In this document: piece after piece, positions 7,806-16,268 of the stretch
Layout of the letters: each line of letters opens with the position of its first letter
Position numbering within the stretch: the stretch's first letter is position 1
Assembly (NCBI RefSeq): GCF_050433125.1
Contig: NZ_JBNPXV010000008.1
Coordinates: forward strand, 1 to 64,000
Length of the DNA stretch: 64,000 nucleotides
Source of the DNA: Roseimarinus sediminis
GTDB taxonomy: Bacteria; Bacteroidota; Bacteroidia; Bacteroidales; Prolixibacteraceae
Direction of reading: 5' to 3'
Position numbers and translations under genes: made by a program
The notes under the pieces: generated by a model
Seen by the model: the letters and a program-made list of their open reading frames with translations, nothing else
Databases searched by the model: none
What the model was told of the DNA's origin: nothing

Positions 7806-7972
7806 ATCGCTTTCAACCCATTTCTATTGTGTTCTATTGTGTCTATTGTGGTTTTTTCTTGAGTTCCTGAGTGCATGAGTGCATGAGTGCATGAGTGCAT
7901 GAGTGCATGAGTTTATAAGTACTAAGTCCTAAGCCCAAAATGTCAAATTGTCTTGTGTCTTGTGTCTTTTTT
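7806..7972. repeat. composite repeat module copy C (spacer between the long repeats)
   Basis: It continues the CATTTCCTATCGCTTTCAAC block (from 7798), then GTGGTTTTTTCTT, then octamers dominated by GAGTGCAT (7860-7912), then TAAGTACTAAGTCC-like words also seen at 5293-5320. Confidence 0.7.
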
Positions 7973-8627
7973 GTCTAAAGTCTAATATCTAAAGTCTTAA
8001 TGCCTGATTCCATTTCTTCCATCTTCCTTTTGACTTACTGACTCATTCGACTTTTTTGTCTCGATACTTAAAAAGGAAGGCAATTGGAAGCAATAGAAAG
8101 CAGTTGTTTGAAAACAATAACATTCTCCTTCAGCAACGAAGAGCACGACAACCGACAAGCAATCTACCCCTCCTAACCTCCCCTTCCGTCAGGGGACGGA
8201 CAAGTCAGGGGAGGAATAGTGGCTACCAAATTATGATTTACTCTCACATTACATTGCACAACCCAAAACTGATTCCCTGACAGTTAAAGCATCCGCTTCA
8301 ATTCTTGTCCGGCAACTGACGTAAGCTCTCCAAAGTAAAAAGTCAGAAAGGCATTGCTCAGAAAGGCAATGAGGAAGTCCTTGACCAGCCTCGCTTAGCC
8401 AAAGGAGCATTGACGCTTTCAACCACTATAACCATTACAACAATTAGAACCACTACAACAATTACTTTTTCCGATCATCAACAAATAAGGTAAATAAGCT
8501 GAACAGTGCCACCCATTAGCTACTAAGGTTTAAAAACAAAAATAAGGTGTTAGCCCTCCCTACACAGCAAGTAAGCAGTCCACTATCCGCGCACCAACCA
8601 GCAACGAGCAACCAGCAACCATTTCCT
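7973..8627. repeat. long direct repeat, copy 2
   Basis: The near-identical second copy of 7171-7805. The main difference is an insertion near 8190 that makes CCGTCAGGGGACGGAC, itself a small palindrome. The high identity suggests a recent duplication compared with the surrounding degenerate repeats. Confidence 0.85.
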
Positions 8628-9100
8628 ATTGCTTTCCATTGCTTTCTTTTACCACAAAGAACACGAAGTACGCACAAAGGGAACTAAGGAAAAGTACCTG
8701 AGTACCTGAGTACCTGAGTGCCTGAGTGCCTGAGTTTATAAGAAAACCTTTTCGAAGCAAGTTAGCAGTCCACTATCCGCGAACCAACCAGCAACCAGCA
8801 ACCAGCAACCATTTCCTATCGCTTTCAACCCATTTCTATTGTGTTCTATTGTGTCTATTGTGGTTTTTTCCTGAGTTCCTGAGTTCCTGAGTTCCTGAGT
8901 ACCTGAGTACCTGAGTCCAAAGTCTCAAGTCTAATGTCTAATATCTAAAGTCTTAATGCCTGATTCCATTTCTTCCATCTTCCTTTTTCCTTTTTCCTTA
9001 ATGACTTACTGACTCATTGACTTTTTCCTTTCTGACCTTCTGACCTTTGACTTTAGACTGTCTTGCGTCTTGATACCTGATTCCTCTTTCCGAAACTTTT
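8628..9100. repeat. composite repeat module copy E
   Basis: GAGTACCT/GAGTGCCT octamers (8695-8735) precede the block CCTTTTCGAAGCAAG (from 8747), CAGCAAC heptamers, the block CATTTCCTATCGCTTTCAAC (from 8810), octamers GAGTTCCT/GAGTACCT (8873-8914), and then AAGTCTAA and TGACTTACTGACTCATTGAC words up to the leuS promoter. No gene is supported. Confidence 0.75.
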
Positions 9101-9106
9101 AAGCGC

Positions 9107-9142
9107 TTTGTACAGGTGCTCGCCAACTTTTTTCTATTTTTG
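9107..9142 (+). promoter_or_regulatory. putative leuS promoter
   Basis: TTTG (9107-9110) and TATTTTTG (9135-9142) resemble the Bacteroidota -33/-7 elements (TTTG and TAnnTTTG). The spacer of 24 nt is a little longer than usual. The -7 element ends 35 nt upstream of the leuS ATG. Confidence 0.5.
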
Positions 9143-9177
9143 CAGCCTGATTGTTAAACCCTTATTATTCCAACAAA

Positions 9178-11841
9178 ATGGACTATCAATTTTCAGCATA
9201 CGAAAAAAAGTGGCAGCAGTATTGGTTAGAGAATAAAGTATTTGCCAGCGAGGCCGATACTTCGAAACCAAAATTCTACTGTCTCGATATGTTTCCCTAC
9301 CCTTCGGGCGCCGGACTGCACGTGGGACATCCCGAAGGATATACGGCCACCGACATCATTTGCCGTTACAAACGCGCCAAAGGGTTTAACGTACTGCACC
9401 CCATGGGCTGGGATGCTTTTGGCCTGCCCGCCGAGCAGTATGCCATCCAAACCGGAACCCACCCGGCCATCACCACCCAAAAAAACTGTGACAATTTCAG
9501 ACGCCAAATCCAGTCGCTCGGATTGAGCTACGACTGGGACCGCGAGATCAATACCACCGATCCGGCCTATTTCAAATGGACCCAATGGATTTTCATCCGT
9601 TTGTACAACACCTGGTTCGACAGCGAACAGCAAAAAGGACGCCCCATCGACGAACTGCCCATTCCGGCCGAAATTGAAAAAGCCGGAAAGGAAGCCCTCA
9701 CCGAATACATCAACTCCAAACGGCTGGCTTATTACGACAATGCCCAGGTTTGGTGGTGCAAGCACTGCAAAACAGTGTGCGCCAACGAAGAAGTGCTCAA
9801 CGACGGTTCGCATGAAAAATGCGGCACAAAGGAAGTCGAACGACGCTATCTGAAACAATGGATGTTGCGCATCCCCCATTATGCCGAACGGCTGCTCTCG
9901 GGCCTCGACCAACTCGACTGGCCCGAAGGTGTGAAAGACATGCAACGCAACTGGATTGGAAAATCGACCGGTGCCGAGGTCGATTTTAAGGTGGAAGGCC
10001 TGGAACAAAAACTACGCGTATACACCACCCGCCCCGACACCCTGTTTGGAGCCACCTACATGGTCATTGCCCCCGAACACCAGCTGATTAACGAGCTGGT
10101 AAGCGCTGACAAAAAAGCCGAAGTGGAAGCCTACATCAGGGCGGCTGCTTTGAAAAGCGACCTCGACCGCACCGAGCTTTCAAAAGAAAAAACCGGCGTC
10201 TTTACCGGCCGCTTTGCCATCAACCCCATCAACGGCAAACAAATTCCCATTTGGGTGGCCGACTATGTGCTGATGGGTTATGGCACCGGAGCCATCATGG
10301 CCGTGCCTGCTCACGACACACGCGACTTTGAATTTGCCCAAACCTTCAACATCGCCATCGATTGCATTCTCGACCCAGGCAGCAAGGCCGATGACCAACT
10401 GCGCGAAAAAATACTGCTTGGAGAAGCCTGCTGGACCGACGACGGCGAATACATTAACTCGGCCAACCCCGAACTGGGACTCGACATCAACGGAAAGTCG
10501 AAAAAAGAAGGCATTGCCACGGTAATCGACTGGCTCGAAAAGCAGAATCTGGGAAAAGCAACCATCAACTATAAAATACGCGACTGGCTGTTCAGCCGTC
10601 AACGCTACTGGGGCGAGCCCTTCCCCATTATTCACTGGGAAGATGACGAAATTTCGGTTGTTGAAGACAAGGATCTGCCCGTTGTGCTGCCCGAAACCGA
10701 CCATTACCTTCCCAGCCAGTCGGGCGAATCGCCACTGGCCAATGCCAGCGAATGGCTGGAGGTAAAAGATGAAAACGGACGCCGTGGACGCCGCGAAACC
10801 AATACCATGCCACAGTGGGCCGGCTCATGCTGGTACTACCTGCGCTACATCGACCCTAAAAACGACCAGGAACCTTTCAGCAAGGTGAAAGAAAATTACT
10901 GGATGCCCGTCGACCTTTACATTGGTGGTGCCGAACATGCCGTACTGCACCTCTTGTACAGCCGCTTCTGGCACAAGGTACTGTTCGATCTGGGCGTGGT
11001 TTCAAGCGACGAACCCTACAAGCAACTGTACAACCAGGGCATGATTCTGGCCTTTGCCTACGAAACCGCTTCGGGCTCGAAAGTCCCCTCCGACCTGGTG
11101 GACGAGCGCGATGGACGCTACTTCCACACCGAAACAGGGGAAGAATTGAAACAGATTGTGGCCAAAATGTCGAAATCGCTCAAGAATGTGGTCAACCCCG
11201 ACGATGTGGTCGACAAATACGGTGCCGACTCGCTCCGCCTGTATGAAATGTTCATGGGCCCGCTCGACGCCACCAAGCCGTGGACCGATACGGGTGTTAA
11301 GGGCGTTTCCAACTTCCTGAAAAGGGTATTCTACTTCTTTGCCGACACCAACAACCTGAGCGAGGGAGAAGAAGACAAGGAAACCCTGAAGCTGCTGCAT
11401 CAAACCATTAAGAAAGTAGGCGACGACATCGAGGACATGAAGTTCAACACGGCCATTTCGCAAATGATGATCTTCACCAACCATTGCTACAAAGCAAAAA
11501 AGGTGACCCGCGAAACAGCCGAAACCTTTGCCAAAGTGCTGGCGCCTTATGCGCCTCACCTGGCCGAAGAACTTTGGGCAATCTATGGCAACGATCCGGC
11601 TGTTTGTCAGCAGCCCTGGCCCGAAGTAAACGAAACTTACCTTGTCGAAAACACCTTTGAATATCCTGTTTCATTCAACGGCAAAATGCGTTTCAAGGTC
11701 GAACTGGCGGCCGACCTGCCTGTTCCCGAAATAGAAAAAGCAGCTACCAGCCACGAACTGGCTCAAAAATGGCTCGACGGAAAGCAGATCGTGAAAATCA
11801 TTGTGGTACCGAAAAAAATTATCAACATTGTAGTTCGCTAA
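9178..11841 (+). CDS. leuS: leucyl-tRNA synthetase
   Basis: Cytoplasmic class Ia enzyme that charges tRNA-Leu with leucine using ATP. The HIGH motif appears as HVGH (residues 48-51) and the second signature as KMSKS (663-667). In between lie the CP1 editing domain (TTRPDTLFGATYMV; GTGAIMAVPAHDTRD with the editing Asp) and the zinc-type CxxC..C region (WWCKHCKTVC). The C-terminus has the anticodon-binding and tail domains and ends normally. The ATG at 9178 (MDYQFSAYEKKWQ) is chosen over an upstream TTG at 9151, because homologues start just before the YEKKWQ segment and the putative promoter is close by. The 887-residue length fits the family. It appears to be monocistronic and ends in a strong hairpin. 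Confidence 0.97.
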   Translation: MDYQFSAYEKKWQQYWLENKVFASEADTSKPKFYCLDMFPYPSGAGLHVGHPEGYTATDIICRYKRAKGFNVLHPMGWDAFGLPAEQYAIQTGTHPAITTQKNCDNFRRQIQSLGLSYDWDREINTTDPAYFKWTQWIFIRLYNTWFDSEQQKGRPIDELPIPAEIEKAGKEALTEYINSKRLAYYDNAQVWWCKHCKTVCANEEVLNDGSHEKCGTKEVERRYLKQWMLRIPHYAERLLSGLDQLDWPEGVKDMQRNWIGKSTGAEVDFKVEGLEQKLRVYTTRPDTLFGATYMVIAPEHQLINELVSADKKAEVEAYIRAAALKSDLDRTELSKEKTGVFTGRFAINPINGKQIPIWVADYVLMGYGTGAIMAVPAHDTRDFEFAQTFNIAIDCILDPGSKADDQLREKILLGEACWTDDGEYINSANPELGLDINGKSKKEGIATVIDWLEKQNLGKATINYKIRDWLFSRQRYWGEPFPIIHWEDDEISVVEDKDLPVVLPETDHYLPSQSGESPLANASEWLEVKDENGRRGRRETNTMPQWAGSCWYYLRYIDPKNDQEPFSKVKENYWMPVDLYIGGAEHAVLHLLYSRFWHKVLFDLGVVSSDEPYKQLYNQGMILAFAYETASGSKVPSDLVDERDGRYFHTETGEELKQIVAKMSKSLKNVVNPDDVVDKYGADSLRLYEMFMGPLDATKPWTDTGVKGVSNFLKRVFYFFADTNNLSEGEEDKETLKLLHQTIKKVGDDIEDMKFNTAISQMMIFTNHCYKAKKVTRETAETFAKVLAPYAPHLAEELWAIYGNDPAVCQQPWPEVNETYLVENTFEYPVSFNGKMRFKVELAADLPVPEIEKAATSHELAQKWLDGKQIVKIIVVPKKIINIVVR

Positions 11842-11858
11842 TGCTTCGGAACTCATAC

Positions 11859-11896
11859 AACAAAAGGCTGAAATCGTTTGACTTCAGCCTTTTGTT
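11859..11896. terminator. bidirectional terminator
   Basis: AACAAAAGGCTGAA (11859-11872) pairs perfectly with TTCAGCCTTTTGTT (11883-11896), with T-rich sequence on both sides. It separates leuS from the convergent gene ending at 11918. Confidence 0.85.
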
Positions 11897-11917
11897 TTAC
11901 TTATTACTTTACACAGC

Positions 11918-12703
11918 TTATTGCACCAGTATCTTTTTATAGGTTCGCTTACCATCGCCACCGGCTGTAAAAGTGGTGTGCTTCTTTTTAGCCAGCGAAA
12001 GTTCATAACTTAAGGTAAGCCGAATGCCCCGGTTAAAGCGCTCACCACTTTCCGACAACAACAACTGACTGCCTGTATATCCTTCAAATTCTTCACTTGC
12101 CGGAAAGGTGCTGGCCACACCATAATAATAAGCAAGCTTAATGGTAAGATAGCTTTGACCGGTAAACGAATAGGTAGGAATGCGCAAACCCACGCCTGCA
12201 TCCAGTCCGTAATCCCACTTTTGTAACAAAGCCGGGGGCACCAGCACGTCGAGCTCATTACTCACGATGTGCTCCTTCAGATTGTTGGCAACAAAGGGTC
12301 CGGCAAAGAACATCACCTCGGGAGGTACTCCCCGCAGTGGTTCAAACAAACGAAAATGAATTTCGGGAGTTAACGAAAAAGCAAGGTATTGCGACTGGTA
12401 AGCATGGTTCTTCTCACCGGGAAATCGCGCTCCGCTTCGCCGGTAAGAAATGCTTGTATTCAGGGAAAAAACACGGGCCAGATGCATTCTGAAATCCATT
12501 CCCCCCGTCTGGTCCAGATAGCGCTTTTGTGCGATCCCATCGTACGGAGTGCCTGAATAAGTAGTGAAAGGCACCATCACGCCACCATGAATACCAACAA
12601 AATACTCCTTCTTGTCGAACTTCTGCCGCGACACGCCAAAAGGACTTTGTGCCGCAAGCACCACGGGAATAAGCAATAATAAAACAATGATAGCTCTGAT
12701 CAT
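11918..12703 (-). CDS. outer-membrane beta-barrel-like protein
   Basis: The start is placed at 12703 (MIRAIIVLLLLIPVVLAAQS), which gives a clean signal peptide cleaved after LAA. The frame is open 33 codons further upstream but that extension would bury the signal. The mature ~240-residue protein has alternating hydrophobic strands (YLAFSLTPEIHFRLF, YLTIKLAYYYG, GIRLTLSYELSLAKKK) typical of a small outer-membrane barrel of the PorT/OmpW-like type common in Bacteroidota. No catalytic motif is seen, and a specific family cannot be named. It is divergent from the YitT gene and convergent with leuS. Confidence 0.65.
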   Translation of the reverse strand: MIRAIIVLLLLIPVVLAAQSPFGVSRQKFDKKEYFVGIHGGVMVPFTTYSGTPYDGIAQKRYLDQTGGMDFRMHLARVFSLNTSISYRRSGARFPGEKNHAYQSQYLAFSLTPEIHFRLFEPLRGVPPEVMFFAGPFVANNLKEHIVSNELDVLVPPALLQKWDYGLDAGVGLRIPTYSFTGQSYLTIKLAYYYGVASTFPASEEFEGYTGSQLLLSESGERFNRGIRLTLSYELSLAKKKHTTFTAGGDGKRTYKKILVQ

Positions 12704-12897
12704 AGGCTGCTGTTTTGTCTGGCCACAATTTAGGATGAAAAAAGATGGCACACAAATTAATAAACAATAAGTAATAATAAAACGCCCGCCCTGTTTCAGC
12801 ATTCTTCCCCGGCCGTCACTTCGATGATTAAAATCATTTTTTTAGCCTGAATAAAGCAGTTCTTTCGCGGCCGTTTTACACACAAATTAAATTCCGC

Positions 12898-13752
12898 ATG
12901 CAGAGCCATTTAAGTACAATAAAAACCTATGGAATCATGTTCCTGGGCTCCCTCCTTTTTGCCCTTGGATGGACCCTTTTTCTGATTCCCGCCGAAATCA
13001 ACGGAGGAGGAATCAGCGGTGTTGGTGCCCTGGTATATTATGTTACAGGGGTGCCGGCCGGTATTACCTACCTGGCGGTCAATGCCGTGCTGGTGGTCAT
13101 CGCCATCATCAAGCTGGGCGCCAACTTCGGTGCCAAAACCATCGTAAACATGCTCATTATATCGGTACTGCTTACCGTTTTTCAGAAATACCTGAACAAG
13201 CCGCTCATCGACGATAAGTTTTTATCGGCCGTACTGGGTGGAATTGCAGGCGGCATGGGGCTTGGCATGGTTTTCAGCCAGGGAGGCACCACCGGGGGCA
13301 CCGACATTATTGCCTCACTCGTAACCCGCTACCGTCGCATCAGTCCGGGACGGGTCATTCTTTATTGCGATGTAATCATTATCTCTTCATCGTGGTTTGT
13401 TTTCAAATCGGCCGAAATTCTGGTCTATGGCTACGTAAGCATGTGGGTGGTATCGTACACCCTCGATGCCTTTCTCAACGGTTCGAAACAGTCGGCTCAA
13501 ATTTTCATCTTTTCCAACAAATGGGAAGACATCCGCGATGCCATTCTCCACGAAAACGGCCGGGGTGTTACCATCATGGATGCCACTGGCGGCTATACCG
13601 GAAAATCGGTCAAAATTGTAATGACCATTGTTCGGAAAAAGGAAACCAGTGCCGTCTTTAAAAAAGTGAAGGAAATCGATCACGAAGCCTTCATCTCGAT
13701 GGGCAGTGTGATGGGTGTTTTTGGCGAAGGATTCGACCAGATCAAAGCCTGA
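12898..13752 (+). CDS. YitT family membrane protein
   Basis: A 284-residue inner-membrane protein with five to six hydrophobic segments in the first ~200 residues. It carries the family signatures FLIPAEINGGGISGVG near the N-terminus and SQGGTTGGTDIIA around residue 125. The C-terminal DUF2179 domain (GRGVTIMDATGGYTGKSVKIVMTIVRKKE) is cytosolic and shows the GxTxxxxxGxYT pattern. The substrate of YitT proteins is not established. The gene stands alone, with about 190 nt of non-coding DNA after it. Confidence 0.9.
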   Translation: MQSHLSTIKTYGIMFLGSLLFALGWTLFLIPAEINGGGISGVGALVYYVTGVPAGITYLAVNAVLVVIAIIKLGANFGAKTIVNMLIISVLLTVFQKYLNKPLIDDKFLSAVLGGIAGGMGLGMVFSQGGTTGGTDIIASLVTRYRRISPGRVILYCDVIIISSSWFVFKSAEILVYGYVSMWVVSYTLDAFLNGSKQSAQIFIFSNKWEDIRDAILHENGRGVTIMDATGGYTGKSVKIVMTIVRKKETSAVFKKVKEIDHEAFISMGSVMGVFGEGFDQIKA

Positions 13753-13942
13753 AAAGAAGTTGCTGGCAGGGCAAAAATTGAAGGGCATCCATAATTTTTA
13801 AGGTACTTTTGAGTTATTTAGAAATCATTCACTTTGATATTGAAGTTTGAAATATCATTTTTGTGCCCCACATGGTGCTTGCATCTCTTGTGCTGTTTTT
13901 TTTTAACAAGGGGTATGGTTCCTTTCAACACGAACAAAACAA

Positions 13943-15235
13943 ATGAAGAAATATACCTACGAGATCGTCCTTTTTACACTTGCCATCCTCATCATCGTAT
14001 TTTCCTTGCTTAAGGAAGAAACGACAAGGAATGAAAAAATGGAAGATGAAGAAATCACGCCAATACCCGAACCTGAACCTGTTTTTGTTTGGGGCTTTCC
14101 GCTCGATGCCATCGAAATTGATACCCTTCGCGTTCAACGCAATCAAAGCCTGTCCGACATTCTGCTTCCGAAGGGAATCAGCGCTTATTCCATCGACCGG
14201 CTCGCAAAAGCTTCAAAAGAGGTATTCAACGTCAGGTCGATCAAGGCAGGAAACACCTATTACCTGATCAGGCGCGACACCACCGGCATTCCGGGTGCTT
14301 TGGTCTACGAAGCTTCCATCACCGACTATGTGGTCTTTCATCTCGACAGTGCCCTGGTTGAAACCGGTACAAAACCGGTCGATTCAGTGCTTCAGCACAC
14401 CGGAGGCATCATTGAAACATCGCTGTGGGATGCTTTTGTCAGCAATGGCAGCAGTCCGGTGCTCGCAGTTGAATTGTCCGACATCTTCGCGTGGACCATC
14501 GATTTCTTTGGAATTCAGCGGGGCGACCAGTTCAAGGTGATTTACGATGCCCTCTATGTCGAAGGCCAATATGCCGGCATCGGGAAAATTCATGCAGCAA
14601 GTTTTGTTCACATGGGTTCACCGGTTTCGGCCTATTACTATCATGGCAACGGACAGGAAGGTTACTTTGATGACGAAGGGAACAGCCTGCGCAAGGCCTT
14701 CCTGAAAGCTCCCCTTAAATTTTCGCGCATCAGCTCCCGCTTTTCACACAGCCGTTTTCATCCGGTGCTTAAAATCAGAAGACCTCACCATGGCGTCGAC
14801 TATGCCGCTCCGGCAGGCACCCCGGTTTATTCCATTGGCGATGGAACCGTGGTGAAAAAAGGCTTTCAGCGCAGAGGGGGAGGCAATTACATTAACATCA
14901 AGCACAACTCGGTGTACACCTCGCAATACATGCACCTGAAAGGCTTTGCCAAAGGGATGGCCACCGGAACCAGAGTAAAACAGGGACAGCTCATTGGCTA
15001 TGTGGGAAGTACCGGCTTATCAACAGGCCCCCATCTCGATTTCAGGGTATTCAAAAACGGATCTCCGGTCGATCCGCTCAGGATTGAGGCCCCACCGGTT
15101 GAGCCCATCAACGAAACCAATCAACTGCCTTTTATGGCACTTCGAGATTCAATTAAATTACAGCTCGACCAAATTTCAACCATGCCCCAACCCGACCCCG
15201 TAACCGAACAGTCCGTCACCAGTCAGGCCAACTAA
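13943..15235 (+). CDS. M23 family peptidoglycan metallopeptidase
   Basis: The 430-residue protein has an N-terminal membrane anchor (residues 7-24) and a Pro/Glu-rich linker. The middle region (about 60-270) resembles the OapA/LysM-like N-domains of Bacteroidota M23 enzymes. The LytM domain (about 272-395) has HHGVDYAAPAGTPV, with zinc ligands His282 and Asp286, and a conserved YMHLKG histidine. The final motif, normally HLH, reads HLD (His364-Leu-Asp366), so the third zinc ligand position is Asp. It should act in the periplasm on murein cross-links. It is either an active hydrolase with an altered ligand or a degenerate, regulatory LytM factor. Confidence 0.88.
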   Translation: MKKYTYEIVLFTLAILIIVFSLLKEETTRNEKMEDEEITPIPEPEPVFVWGFPLDAIEIDTLRVQRNQSLSDILLPKGISAYSIDRLAKASKEVFNVRSIKAGNTYYLIRRDTTGIPGALVYEASITDYVVFHLDSALVETGTKPVDSVLQHTGGIIETSLWDAFVSNGSSPVLAVELSDIFAWTIDFFGIQRGDQFKVIYDALYVEGQYAGIGKIHAASFVHMGSPVSAYYYHGNGQEGYFDDEGNSLRKAFLKAPLKFSRISSRFSHSRFHPVLKIRRPHHGVDYAAPAGTPVYSIGDGTVVKKGFQRRGGGNYINIKHNSVYTSQYMHLKGFAKGMATGTRVKQGQLIGYVGSTGLSTGPHLDFRVFKNGSPVDPLRIEAPPVEPINETNQLPFMALRDSIKLQLDQISTMPQPDPVTEQSVTSQAN

Positions 15236-15281
15236 GGTCCTTGATTCGTCAGGCGGCGCTCAGGCCTCTGAGCCAACGGCC

Positions 15282-15845
15282 TTACAAGCTGGCAACAAGT
15301 TCCCCAATTACCCGGGGGTAGTGCTCATATTCGAGTTGATGCACCTTTTCGGCCACCATTTGTGGCGTATCGTCCGGATGGATCGAACAGCGTGACTGAA
15401 AAATAATCTGCCCTTCGTCGTAATTTTCATTAACATAATGAATGGTGATGCCACTTTCCTTTTCACCATTGGCCACTACGGCCCGATGAACATGATCGCC
15501 GTACATACCTTTACCGCCATATTTAGGCAACAGTGCCGGATGGATATTTACAATGGTAAAATGATCGGTCAGGCTTTTTGGCACCAGCCACATAAAACCC
15601 GCAAGCACCACCATGTCAACACCATAATCTTTCAGGCTTTGTACAATGGCATCGCTGTGATAAAAGGTTTCACGATCGAAAACCATCGTTGGAACATGAT
15701 ATTTCTCAGCCCGCTGAAGTACAAAAGCCCCCCGATTGTTCGAATAAATGCATTCGATGTTCAAATATTCACTCCTTTGAAAATAGCGGACAATGTTCTC
15801 AGCATTGGATCCCGACCCGGAAGCAAAAATGGCTATTTTTTTCAT
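15282..15845 (-). CDS. purN: phosphoribosylglycinamide formyltransferase
   Basis: Transfers the formyl group of 10-formyl-THF to GAR in de novo purine synthesis. The 187-residue length fits PurN. The substrate-phosphate loop FASGSGSNAENI is at residues 8-19, and the catalytic triad appears as Asn100, His102 (NIHPALLP) and Asp143 (YDEGQ). It is divergent from acpP, with a 168-nt shared upstream region, and no other pur gene lies beside it. Confidence 0.96.
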   Translation of the reverse strand: MKKIAIFASGSGSNAENIVRYFQRSEYLNIECIYSNNRGAFVLQRAEKYHVPTMVFDRETFYHSDAIVQSLKDYGVDMVVLAGFMWLVPKSLTDHFTIVNIHPALLPKYGGKGMYGDHVHRAVVANGEKESGITIHYVNENYDEGQIIFQSRCSIHPDDTPQMVAEKVHQLEYEHYPRVIGELVASL

Positions 15846-15935
15846 TGATAGGTTTTTAAACTGTTTTTAAAGCCGAAATAAAGATGCACAAAAATAACTT
15901 ACCCCTGCATTTTATCGGCCCTAAAAACCAAAAAA

Positions 15936-15968
15936 TTTGCATAAGTAAACCGTTTGTTATTTACTTTG
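15936..15968 (+). promoter_or_regulatory. putative acpP-fabF-rnc promoter
   Basis: TTTG (15936-15939) is followed after 22 nt by TACTTTG (15962-15968), one base short of the TAnnTTTG -7 consensus. The acpP ATG is 45 nt downstream. Confidence 0.45.
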
Positions 15969-16013
15969 CAGCGACAAAAATTAAAGTATAATTAATTAAC
16001 AAAAATTACAACT

Positions 16014-16250
16014 ATGTCTGATATTGCAGGTAAAGTTACAGCGATCATCGTTGATAAATTAGGGGTTGATGAGAGTGAAGTTACTCCCGAAGCCAGTTTC
16101 ACCAATGACCTTGGCGCTGATTCACTCGACACTGTTGAGTTAATCATGGAATTTGAAAAGGAATTTGACATGGCTATTCCGGATGATCAGGCTGAGAAAA
16201 TCGGCACTGTAGGAGAAGCAATCAAGTACATTGAAGAAAACACCAAGTAA
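16014..16250 (+). CDS. acpP: acyl carrier protein
   Basis: The 78-residue acidic, four-helix protein carries growing acyl chains on a phosphopantetheine attached to Ser37 in the DSL motif (DLGADSLDTVELIMEFE). It is 18 nt upstream of fabF, the common acpP-fabF-rnc arrangement in Bacteroidota. Length and sequence are fully typical. Confidence 0.98.
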   Translation: MSDIAGKVTAIIVDKLGVDESEVTPEASFTNDLGADSLDTVELIMEFEKEFDMAIPDDQAEKIGTVGEAIKYIEENTK

Positions 16251-16268
16251 TAACCACTTACTTTTTTT

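Noticed and set aside
7106..7912. Possible CRISPR arrays in the tandem repeats
   Set aside because: The repeats are contiguous 7-8-bp units without unique spacers, and no cas gene is present.
9151..9177. TTG start of leuS at 9151
   Set aside because: It adds nine residues not seen in the family; the ATG at 9178 fits better.
9226..10008. 260-residue reading frame antisense to leuS
   Set aside because: It lies wholly inside the conserved leuS coding region and has no recognisable domain; the long opening is a codon-bias shadow.
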